A DNA stretch of 64,000 nucleotides from positions 56,123 to 120,122 of the forward strand of contig JBLWGC010000136.1 of the NCBI GenBank assembly GCA_048772705.1, read 5' to 3'. The DNA comes from Leidyana gryllorum EB-2025a (taxonomy: Eukaryota > Apicomplexa). The notes beneath the pieces are model-generated. The model was not told where the DNA came from and searched no databases. It saw nothing but the letters and a program-made list of their open reading frames with translations. This document shows positions 54,860 to 64,000 of this stretch, one piece after another (within the stretch, counting starts at the first letter, position 1; each line of letters starts with the position of its first letter). Made by a program: the position numbers and the translations under genes.

Positions 54860-57800
54860 TGTGGACGCTCGTAGCGCTGCTATTCACAGCTTGCTCGGCT
54901 CAAAATGCTACATACGACTCGTGAGTGGTGAAAGGGGCTTGGTCATTCATGTTCGGCTAGACAATATCTGCTCTCACTAACCCAGTTTCGCCAGCAAGTA
55001 AGTGCGTGCGACCTTCCTGAAAAATGAGACTGCAGCACAGGCGCACGGAGGACGGACGATTATGTGCGGCAGCTTTTGAACACGCACATGAAATGTAAGA
55101 TCGCTTCAGAGGTCGAACAAACTCTCTTAGCTTCACGGACTGTACCTCAACAGCGTCGCCATCGGGGACAACAGGACGAGAATGGTGTTATGTCGAAGCC
55201 CAAGCGAGAGCAGTTGGAGATAAAGCTTGGGGTTATTGTCGACCGGTAATCGATTATGACTTTGTGAGGCTGATGGCGAGTGACACTCTCCGAACTCGGG
55301 CTGACACCATGGCCTCGATGATGGAGAAACTCATGAGCGAAAAGGAAAAGTTAAATGATGTCGTTGAACGGTATCACAGCACGTGTGAAGTAGCACTGCC
55401 CTTGGTAGAGGGACGCTTGCGAGATTTGCAGACTACTTTGACGCACGCCGAGCATAGTCTTGACAATGCTGAACAAGCACGCCTCGCTACCACCAGGATG
55501 CGCGAGTCGCTCGCTGAAATTACGAGTACATACCATTCCAGGTTATCTTTGTCTTTGAAGCATCCCAAAAACTGCCGGGCTGTTCGAGGATATGAGTCTG
55601 ATGGTGAAGCCGACGGCTTGAGAGGGACTTACTATGCGAACCCATATCTAGCTTGCAAAGCCGGAACCACTTTCGTGCGGAATGATCCCCAACTCGACTT
55701 TGTATGGAACTCAGTTTCGCCTGCACCAGGCATTGCGCCAGAAGGTGAGCGTGTGCTTGTGATATCCGAGATGTTCCACCCTGTTAGCGTTCTCAATACG
55801 GTGGGACGGGTATCTCTCGGTTCCCGAGAGCGGAGAGTACCATGTCATCAGTGAGGCTGATTGTGGCGCTAGAATATACATAAATCGTCAACTCGTACTT
55901 GTCGATCGAATGCCTCTCATGGATCATTCTCGGGATATGCCAATGGAGGCATACGAAGAAGTTCGCCTCCTGCCCCCCAAAGGCAAGTCCGGTGTCAAAC
56001 GGGTGATCTCGAAACCTCTGGTGAGTGCTCCTGTGTTCATGCAAAGTCCAACCACCCAGTTTCTCACGTACGATGCCAAAGTACCTATTCGAGTCGAGTA
56101 TGTCCACAGCTCTCACCTCTTGTGGCATAATGAGCAAGTGGCCATTTTCAAGCTCTCTTGGAAAGGACCGCACATACCAGAGACGGTCATCCCTGCCTCC
56201 GCCCTGTTTTCGTCCAATCAACAGCCACTCCTGAAACTCAGTTTGTTGCCTGCATCTTTGTTAGAGATCGCTTACGCCTACAGAGGACTACGACCTTTCA
56301 ATGACGACCCAGATGCCTATCTCATTGATCTACCACTTGAACTGGAAGGTTCTAAAGTGTTGAAGGGCCCCAAGCAGCTGGCAGGCAACTTGCCCGGCGG
56401 GATTCTGGAGTTTGAAGTGAGCGCCCCGGCAGATCTCACAGTGGCATACGGCGCAGACGATTTTCCACTGAAATGTGAGGGGAACCTATGTCCACCAGTG
56501 GAGGCAGTGGAGGACCAGGTGACTCTGTCCTCAGGCCCGTTTGACCGCGCTTTTGTGGAGCCATATCGTCTGGGAAGAATGAAGTTGCCAACGGCTGGAG
56601 CCTATCAATTCACTTGCGCAACTGGCAATCCACTTCTTCTTTTCTTCACGACGGTACTCACGAGAGATGATGATGTTTGCGCGGGAGAAGTGCAAGTTTT
56701 GTCTTTACCCTCTTCTGAGATTTACGATCACTGCACAGCAACGTCTGAGGAAAATGAGGCCTACGCGTGCTCATATGGGTAGGTCATACACTCACCACTG
56801 CGTCAATTGTCATGTTAGGCTGAATCAAATGCATCGGGATGTTCCGTACGGAGTTTGGCGCACTAATTCCAATATTGGATTGGGTCAAGGGTAAGGTGAT
56901 CTGGATGGGACACAAAGTAATGTCCGCAGGCTCGAAGTCTTGTTCAAAGAAGCTGTTCGGATAACCAAATTCAAGTTCAAGCCCTTGGACGACCCATTAC
57001 GCTGGCCTTCTGAGATCACACTAAGTTTTGAAGGCAATATTCCGGATCAAACTTTCACACTAGTTTACTCGTCTAACTTGGACCTTCTAGAATACGAGAT
57101 TGCCCCGGTCGTCACGTCTGCCGTGCGTATAAACATAACGGAAATGTATGCACAGGGACATGGTACAGGCGGAAGCGTTGAGATTCTGGGAACTTTGTGT
57201 ACCAATTCTCAGCAGGACGTCGACAAGACCGTCAACTCGCTAATTCCCGCCGCCGCCCGCAAAGACGGCCCTGCTGGATGGCATTTTGTATTCCACGCGA
57301 TTGATCAATTCACTCCAGAGATCCCCCGGTCTGTACTCATTGACGACGGAGGAATGTTTGGGCCCAAGGTAAGTGAAGTGACACAATTTCGCGAGGCCAG
57401 CATTGCAGCAACGAACACCCGACGCCCCTTCGTACGGCTGGGAGCGACCTGCAGAAGCTGCAGAGTGTCGTGTGGACTCCACAACCCTTCCTCGAAACTT
57501 CCTCGAGTGGAGTCTGAGCGGTGGAATATCGTTTCCGCCGTCGGTCGACTCAAGAGACTGTGAGAGCGATGCACTGGTAAGACGCTGTCTCAGCTCTGGT
57601 TTCATTTTCGCTTAGGATTGCACACCTAATAAGTGGACGGTCGAGCTCATACCTAATCAGCTCGTTCGAGTAACAGCTGGGGTGGGAAATCCTTGTTCCA
57701 CAGAGCCTGTTATATCAAGCTTGTTTGTGAACGGGCGGATGCTGCTGTCCGAGCAAGAGATTGCGCCTCAAGAAGTCTATTACGCCACACTGGACGAGGT

Positions 57801-57921
57801 GACTACGGATGCTAGCGGTAAACTGACCCTCACTGACTATGTGGACGGTGAACGAGGAGAGATGCTGGCCAGACAGCGGGTCAGCACCCTTTTGGTAGTC
57901 AAAGTTATTCCGGTCGAATGA
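54860..57921 (+). CDS. Secreted PA14-domain protein with coiled coil
   Basis: Signal peptide MWTLVALLFTACSAQNATYD from ATG 54860; first exon ends at 54920. A coiled-coil region follows (MEKLMSEKEKLNDVVERYHS; HAEHSLDNAEQARLATTRMR). Then a PA14 domain: LRGTYYANPYLACKAGTTFV, LDFVWNSVSPAPGIAPE and, across an intron (55745-55788), FSIRWDGYLSVPESGEYHVI plus SEADCGARIYINRQLVLVD, ending PIRVEYVHSS and FKLSWKGPHIPETVIPASAL. PA14 is a beta-barrel carbohydrate-binding module in adhesins and glycosidases. Downstream are further extracellular modules with Cys (CEGNLCPP; CTATSEENEAYACSYG) that I cannot name, and VRINITEMYAQGHGTGGSVE, like a discoidin-type strand. No C-terminal anchor seen; about 900 aa. 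Probably secreted or cell-surface, possibly adhesive. Confidence 0.8.
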
Positions 57922-57964
57922 TCATAAAATACTTGAGGCGAGATGTTGGAAGCATATACGAACT

Positions 57965-58543
57965 CTAAGCAATACAACCCACAGCAACTTGAGACAATGT
58001 GACAATTGGTGGAGGAATCCCGAACAATAAGTAATCTACGGAGACAACGGCGAAGGTATCACACTCACTCACTGCGTCCGTGAACCACAACCTCGAGTCA
58101 CTGCAATTTGCAGGAACGCGGTGGCCATGCTGAACGTCCTTTCTCACGTAATTGCGGTTGTACACGAACTTGGGGCAGGTTGCATACATAGTTTGAGACG
58201 GTTTACACATTTCAAAATTGTCAATCGGATCGAGTCGAAGTTGCGCCTGGCCCAATAGGTAGAACAGCAGCGAGCCTTTACGCCTGCGCTTTACTTAATT
58301 CTCGGTCGTCGCCCGCTCGGTTTCGCGGAACGCTCGGCCTACTCTTATGTGGAATATGAAACCCAATCCGACTGCCAGAAACAGTTCCAACACTCCAAAT
58401 ACCGCTACCGAGTAGCTCATTGAGTATTCATATAGAAGTCTGAAAATGAAGGACTGACAGAAGAGTATCATCTCACATTGTGCCGAGAGAGTGTCAGGAC
58501 GCCTGTGGGGTGTCGCTGTGGGGGAACACTCTGGAACGCACAC
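57965..58543 (-). pseudogene. Probable degraded small membrane-protein gene, related to 61047-61939
   Basis: One membrane segment is recognisable (YSVAVFGVLELFLAVGLGFI) followed by FHIRVGRAFRETERATTEN and a stop. Downstream, in the same direction, the frame resumes as KGSLLFYLLGQAQLRLDPID and a Cys-containing loop (NCSDSRLWFTDA). DNA similarity to the region near 61530-61890 is visible around tgagatgatac, ctcaatgagctgctcgg-like sequence, the aaccgagcgg block and the gattgac block. No splice junction I could find bridges the stop codon in phase, so it looks like a decayed copy. An unusual intron remains possible. The 3' end of the F-box-like gene overlaps its start. Confidence 0.35.
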
Positions 58544-60463
58544 TGAGGGGACAGACAGGCGGCAATGCCACAGGGACCCCCATATCTTCTAAATCTCCAA
58601 ATCGGTGATTGATCACCATACTGCTCAGCCACGCATCCCGTGAGGGGATTATGATGAAGTTATCGAAGATACCGCCAACAGAGATCTGCGCCTCCTTCAG
58701 CGTCGCTTCCAGCATTTTGGAGTACCACTGACTCACGATCAATCTCGGAACGGAAATGTGGTAAGTGGAGTTCAAACGAGCGGAGCCAGTTCGACGACTC
58801 TTCTTGCGAAACCGTCTCCACTGCTCGCTATCCTCAACTGACTGAGCCCTCAGATACGTATCGATCTCATCAGCCGAACACCCGATGTACTTCAGCATAG
58901 CCCGGAGAGTGGCATCGGTATAGAGTCCGGAGACGAGCTCTAATTGCACTTTAGGCCACGGATATTGCAGAAGGGCTGCTGCTTGGAGGCCGAAACGGAT
59001 TCGAAGGCCTTTGCGTCGCCAAATAGAGTGCCCAATCAGAAACCAATCAGTCAACCGTGCGATTCTCAAAGATATCCCGGTAACACCGACATAGTGGATT
59101 TGACAGCTCTCAATCAAACGTCGAATTGCTTCCGGTGGGTCATCGCGTTTGGTGTGAAGGCACAGAACTCGAACACAATCGGGAGGCCAACATGGGGGCG
59201 ACCCGCCTTTGGACAGTGTGTCAATGAGCTCCCAACCCTTTAGCGGTAATTCAATCCGCTTCAAACTCTGGAAGGGTAAATCGTTGATGGATTCTTCTGT
59301 CAGAGTCGGAATGGAGTCGGTGTTGACATAGAAAATTTGTCTTAGCTCGGCCCAATGGAGTCGACGTCGGAAGCCGGTGGCACTCAGATACGCTGTGTGA
59401 TCACTCGCCTGTCCAGTGCACGTGGGCGGGTATACAGCGGGAGGTTCGGTCAAAGGGAGCGCTCTCCAACAGGGAGACAATGATTCCAGATCCTGTGTGC
59501 GTGCCAACCGGAACCATCCTAAACTCGAATACGCGTGCGGGAGAACTGCCCCATTCTCCTGAGGTTCGTTGACCCACCATTGCGCAGGAAGCCGTCGGAT
59601 GCAATGAGTTCTTTCCAAGACTCTGCGACAAAGCGGATGCATATGTCGCTCGCGGTCGGTCCACTCTCTCATAAGATAATCGACAACCGTTCGCGCCTCT
59701 CTGCATTCTGTCCAATGAGAACCGCAAAAACCCCTCACCTCGCGCTTTTTGGCCACGTGTAGGTGGTTCTGTAGTGCAATTCCGGACGGTCACTCGCCCA
59801 ATCCCGCGGGTGTGGCAGAAAGTCCAATAAGAACGGAGATGTCTTCCAACCGCCGTTCACCTCGGACACCGGACCGTCTTCAGCTTTGAAGATCCAATAC
59901 TTGAATTCTGGATTCGTCACCACCACAATCATGTCATCGGGTCCGTCACCTACAGCCTGACGCAGTGCAAGCGCCACATTGTGGTCAATGAAAGGAAGCT
60001 GGTGCCTTTTGACAGCTAAGCACTCCAATTTCGGAGCATCAATATGTAGCGATCCTGCGGAGAAGTTGGACCAACTAAGATCCAAAAACTTCAGCTCGGG
60101 AAAGTTCAATGTATAGGATCCCCCCCTCTTGGAGAACGCACCGATCACCGCCTCAGTCAGCCTGGGGAGACCCCACTGGCTCATCTTCTCCAACATGTCA
60201 ATGATGTTGAGCGCTTCTACGCGAAGCCCGATCCACTCCATAGATTCCAGGTGAGGGCACGATCTGCGGAGCCACACTTCGAACCACGAGGCGCGTTGTA
60301 CCCAGACCCACTGTCCCGGGTAGAGGTAAAGCTGTTCGGCAACCAACAATGAACTTTCCGAATGCAGAATGTTGTAGATCTGTTTGGAGATCCCTGCCAG
60401 TCGTGTCAGCTCCCATAACGGCAGAAAGCCAAGAATTTGGGCCCAGATGAGGTCGCTAAGCAT
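58494..60463 (-). CDS. F-box-like protein A (lineage-specific family)
   Basis: Two exons, 60463-59739 and 59700-58494, with a 38-bp intron, give 643 aa. The N-terminus MLSDLIWAQILGFLPLWELT plus RLAGISKQIYNIL has the F-box pattern (I...lp..el..l...sk....). The rest has leucine-rich-repeat-like strands without regular spacing: FPELKFLDLSWSNFSAGSLH, IDAPKLECLAVKRHQLPFID. The second exon (ARTVVDYLMREWTDRERHMH; RLPAQWW) matches the corresponding part of gene B at 62537-64000. F-box proteins connect substrates to SCF ubiquitin ligases, but the family is too divergent for certainty. The region downstream overlaps a degraded membrane-protein copy. Confidence 0.5.
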
Positions 60464-60599
60464 TTGTCAACACCAAAGGTTGGGGGAGTGTGTTTGCGCA
60501 CCCGTGTGCGAGCTGTAACAAGTGGCCCGCCAGTGCCGTGTAGTGGTTCCGCCGCACTTCCCGTTACAACATCCTGTCGTGTGGACAACATAAAGCAAT

Positions 60600-60935
60600 A
60601 TGTCCCGTGTCTCGCTTCTTACAATCCGTTCTGACCTCGTGGTCGCTGGCTGCTCCATAAACGGCAACCGGATGCAGCATATGGCAATTGACGGCACATG
60701 CTGGCCTCCAACCCTTCTCTTCACCATTGGGAAAGATCAAAGAAGCTTCATGTTCGGGTCTCAGCAGCAAGCCAGCATCGCGGCTAAGATGCTCTTGAAC
60801 ATCCAGTACAGTCACGCCCTTGCTGGCAAATCATCACATTCAGATTATGGTCTATCATCACTCTCTCCATCAACGAGTCGAGGAGGCCGTTCCACAACGC
60901 AGCGAGCAATCAGTCCACACCGTCAGACTCCATGA
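60600..60935 (+). CDS. Small hypothetical ORF, weak
   Basis: A plus-strand ATG opens MSRVSLLTIRSDLVVAGCSI and the frame runs about 110 codons, with MLLNIQYSHALAG in the middle and a basic Ser-rich end. It is divergent from F-box-like gene A, 136 bp away. No family recognised; the opposite strand is also open here. Could be a chance frame. Confidence 0.25.
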   Translation: MSRVSLLTIRSDLVVAGCSINGNRMQHMAIDGTCWPPTLLFTIGKDQRSFMFGSQQQASIAAKMLLNIQYSHALAGKSSHSDYGLSSLSPSTSRGGRSTTQRAISPHRQTP

Positions 60936-61046
60936 AAGATTCCATGGCCTCAATTTAAGCGGATTTTGTGATCATTCTCTGTACGGCAGACTGCTTTTGC
61001 AGTCCTACGGAATTGTTCGTTCTATCTAAAGTCGGTATCTAGGGCC

Positions 61047-61939
61047 TCAACTTTGCGTGGCTCCACCAACGTCAGTATGCAACGCGTACTCCCCGGTCTC
61101 TTCGGTCTCTTCGGACTCTTCGGACTCTGCGGGCTGCATGCCGAAAGGTCCTGCAGATGCTGGGGGCGTCGTTGTAGATGACGGTGGGTCAGATTCCGTG
61201 GTCGCCTCAGGTGGAGGCTCCACATTCGCAATTCTCCGAGCCTCTGCCAGCCTTTGCCAGCTCACCTCGAGAAGTTGACGGCAAATACTCTCAGATACTG
61301 GGCTGTCGGCCTCTGACCTTCCATGCTGATGGCTAATACGCTCGCTCGCCGAGCCTCCATGCTGAGGGCGAATACGCACAGCTACCGCGCTGCCGTCCTG
61401 TGAGCCTCCAGAAGACTCACAGCAGCTCTTAGAGTTCCGTGCCGACTTCCGCTTTCGCTTCGCTTCGCGGGTCCTTTTCCATTCATCCAAGCAGTGCTCA
61501 ATCCACTTCTCAAGTCTGCAGAAACATAACTGTCAATCAGATTGAGTCGAACTTACAGACGGCTCGCTAAGAAGAACAGGAGCCCGTACGCCTCTGCTTT
61601 AATTAAATCTTGGCTGCCGACCGCTCGGTCTCGCGGTTCGCTCAGCTTAAACAGCTGGAAGGGTATGATTACCAATACGGCGGCCGAAATCAGTGTCAAC
61701 ACTCCAGATACCACTCCCGAGCAGCTCATTGAGTGTTTAGGAGTCATTAAGGATTGAAGAGAAGTGTGAAAATGAAAGACTGATGTTAGCTGCCCGTGTC
61801 TCCTCTCCCTGTCCCATTCTGTCATTCTCTGACAGAAAAGTATCATCTCACCTGACGTAGCGAGAGAGTCTGTCAGAGCCCTCGCGGTGGTTGTGGGGTG
61901 CTCGATGTCGCTTTGGGACAGATCGATCCTTAAGAGCAC
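61047..61939 (-). CDS. Small one-segment membrane protein with charged C-terminal tail
   Basis: A membrane segment (SGVVSGVLTLISAAVLVIIP) precedes FQLFKLSEPRDRAVGSQDLI and EAYGLLFFLASRL; a GT-AG intron of about 40 bp near 61516-61556 joins SRL to LEKWIEHCLDEWKRTREAKR. The tail is basic (KRKRKSARNSKSCCES), then acidic and Ser/Thr/Pro-rich (ESEESEETEETGEY) to the C-terminus at 61047. The 5' end is unclear: an intron with donor gtgagatgat near 61848 lies upstream of the membrane segment and no good ATG precedes it. The sequence from 61530 to 61890 is related to 58210-58520. Function unknown. Confidence 0.4.
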
Positions 61940-61979
61940 ATTTTCTGTCGGGTTTTGTTACGCTGCCTTTTCAACAGTG

Positions 61980-62491
61980 TTGTGTGTGCTCGTACTTCTC
62001 GAACATGTTTGACAAGCTTTCAGAATCTGTCGATCGCAACTCCTGTTCAACCCACCCGACAGCGTTTCCCTTGTACAATATTGGCTGCACTCACGAGCAC
62101 CGAAGCTGCAATGGTGGCTTGCCGGGGGACGGCACACTTGCTTCGTCGGACGAGTTCGCCAGAAGATGGGTACGTCAGCATCCCATCATCGCTGCAAGAG
62201 CACTTGTGGCGGTCCCAATCGAGGCGACATCCCCATTGACAGCAAAGGAGTGATCCACTTGTCGTTGTGGCTGGTCGCGCACCCCCTCCCCCGCATTGAA
62301 ATCGTTTCGGCCAGCAAATTCCTAACTGAGCTTTTTCCACCTGCTGTGACGCTTGGCCTGCGTTCTTGGAAGCTTTCTTGCGCAGATGACAGGCTCGATG
62401 GTCCAGCGTTTGTTTTGGTGATTTGCATCACTGTTCTGTCCACTGGGCACTGCGTGTTACGGCAGGTACCACATGTGTTGTGTCCTATCAC
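61980..62491 (-). CDS. Uncertain Cys-containing ORF(s)
   Basis: Two overlapping minus-strand frames have some coding look. One begins with a Cys motif (HNTCGTCRNTQCPVDRTVMQ). The other can be spliced at a gtgagtgc donor near 62085 to ELRSTDSESLSNMFEKYEHT and a stop near 62010. I could not build one convincing gene. Possibly the decayed or divergent 5' portion of the neighbouring minus-strand gene. Confidence 0.22.
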
Positions 62492-62536
62492 ACCAGGGTA
62501 CTATGGCGCGCCTTAGAAAAACAATGTTAGATAGTT

Positions 62537-64000
62537 ATGATTGATCTTCTGTTGGACTCAAATTTGTGGTTTCCTGCGGGTTGGGGAAGTATGTCGGTCA
62601 GCCACAATATCGCCCCACATACTCCAGTGTGTACAAGGCTTGCTGAGACCCACCCAGCTGGTGATAGACTTACTGGACTTGGATCTTTTGCAACAATGGA
62701 GTGATTATGCTGAATGGTGGTCAGGCGCCGCGGAGAGCGTGGAATCGCTCATTCTAACGGGGCCCCTTTCGAGGTGGTCACCGCGATTGCTGGTCGAGCT
62801 CTCGAGGCTGTGTTCGACGGAATGCATGCCTCGATTGAAAGACTGTCGTCTGAATTATGGTGCTGCGTTCCAAGATGGGGATGTCAAAATCCCCGGCTTC
62901 CCTTCACTCGAATTTCTCAATCTCGTGGGCGATTGTACCCCTTCACATGTTTCCCAGTTTCGGGGATGGCCGCGATGTATGCCCAACGTGTCTATTGATG
63001 CCCCCCGGCTGAAGGCTCTCTTTGTTGGAGCTTGGGAGCTTCAGAAGCTCAAGACTCAATTACTCGAGCCTCATGTCGCCGCCGGAGTCCTTGATGAGCT
63101 GATGTATGTATCCAGGCGGAAAGTTTTGGTCATCACCTCGGATGGGTGGAAGACCCTTTCTGAATTCGAAGCCCCACCCACGATGGAGGAACGCATCAAC
63201 GACAATGTTGTGTATGGTTGAATGCTGCTCCCGCCTGCCTTCATCCAGGAGGGGATCGCCCCTGTGTGTGAGCGGTGGCCGCGCGACCATAGGTGAGCTT
63301 CTTGAGATTGGGGCCTGTCTATGTCAGTCTTACTGCTCTCAGGGCCTGTGAGCTGATAGCGTACGTTCGCGAGTACTGGTTTCGAATGCGAAGAGATGCC
63401 CCCGTTGCCGAGCAAAAGTTGATTCGCGACATTCCTAATTGTATATCCGTTTGCAGCACGAAAGGTCACCCGGTTGCGCAGTGGCAACAGGTGATTGACA
63501 CTGGCGATATTGGCGAACTTCCGCACTGGGTGATGTGGGTCGCAACCCTCAAGTTGGCAATGACTGAAGCTTCTGGGCCAGGTGTCAGGTCTGTTGAAGA
63601 GCTCACCAAAGGCCGCGACCTCGATCTGTCGGGTCTCGAGTGTATCGTTCAAGGGTGGGGGTCCTCCCTTCTGGGGCCCGGAAAAATGAGACGTTTCTGG
63701 AAGAGAGTGCGCGGATGTGCATCTTTGCGTCGCCTAGAACTCGAAACCGAAATATGGGCAGGAATGCTGGTTCGTAAATTGCCGGATCCTTTTCCACCAA
63801 GAGCTGTCCGATTGTGGGTGGACTCTCACAGACGGCTGCCGGCGTCATTCGCATGCGCCAAAGTCTATCAAAGTTTCATTGTGCGTGCCAAACTAGACTA
63901 TCTGACGGTTATCGGTGGTATCGGGAAACTCGCGCCAAATCACCTGGACGTATCTCGCAGCCCGCGGGTGTCTCAGACATGGCCGTCGACTTCGGTACGT
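62537..64000 (+). CDS. F-box-like protein B, partial, start possibly disrupted
   Basis: Paralogue of gene A. CWTQICGFLRVGEVCRSATI aligns with IWAQILGFLPLWELTRLAGI; FPSLEFLNLVGDCTPS with FPELKFLDLSWSNFSA; and IDAPRLKALFVGAWELQKLK with IDAPKLECLAVKRHQ. A probable intron (about 63210-63347) then leads to ACELIAYVREYWFRMRRDAP, matching gene A's second exon. In the frame that matches gene A there is no in-frame ATG: the ATG at 62537 is in another frame and a TGA lies just before the aligned region. So either a small indel has broken the start or an upstream exon supplies it. The gene continues past the window end. Confidence 0.45.

Overview
The window is nuclear DNA of a compact, intron-rich protist. 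Almost every gene is cut by very short GT-AG introns (mostly about 35-60 bp), intergenic gaps are tiny, and the gene content is typically eukaryotic: dynactin, EB1, exportin-7, dolichol kinase, SBDS, a SWR1-type HIT zinc finger and RING/F-box ubiquitin genes. My best guess is an alveolate of the Perkinsus group. That is inference from architecture and protein style, not from a marker gene. I saw no bacterial operon, no organellar DNA and no retrovirus, LTR or other virus-like element. No rRNA or tRNA gene stood out on reading.

Layout. 0.1-15.6 kb: a hypothetical gene, SBDS with a zinc-finger tail, exportin-7, a large Ser-rich hypothetical gene, a NUFIP1-like snoRNP factor carrying a small opposite-strand ORF in one intron, and a hypothetical gene. 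15.6-17.1 kb looks largely empty. 17.1-19.5 kb is a satellite block with a short dispersed core, 18-bp arrays and a duplicated 386-bp higher-order unit. 19.4-24.1 kb: a multi-pass membrane protein whose last codons lie in satellite sequence, a TBC Rab-GAP and a two-finger CCCH protein. 24.2-28.2 kb: two tandem SLC20/PiT phosphate transporters with matching intron positions. 28.5-35 kb: EB1, ZNHIT1-like, a secreted M1 aminopeptidase, a small hypothetical protein and a GT14-like glycosyltransferase. 35-46.9 kb: WDR44-like, a secreted protein, RING-H2 E3, another secreted protein, a three-finger CCCH protein, BUD23-like methyltransferase and RNF5-like E3. 46.9-57.9 kb: a basic protein, a LITAF-domain protein with a wolframin-like tail, a UDP-glycosyltransferase, dolichol kinase, dynamitin, SCP-type CTD phosphatase and a secreted PA14 protein. 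58-64 kb: a locally duplicated family of F-box-like proteins and small membrane-protein genes, partly degraded; the last gene runs off the end.

The most distinctive feature is spacing. Four divergent pairs (SBDS/XPO7, membrane protein/TBC, EB1/ZNHIT1, secreted protein/RING) have only 23-30 bp between start codons. Several same-strand pairs have 5-40 bp between stop and next start. This leaves no room for conventional promoters and 5' UTRs and suggests overlapping transcription units, possibly with spliced-leader trans-splicing at AGs just before the start codons.

Functionally the window is a mix of unlinked housekeeping genes: ribosome biogenesis (SBDS, BUD23, NUFIP1), microtubule/dynein (EB1, dynamitin), ER quality control and N-glycosylation (RNF5, dolichol kinase), phosphate uptake, and surface or secreted proteins (PA14, M1 peptidase).
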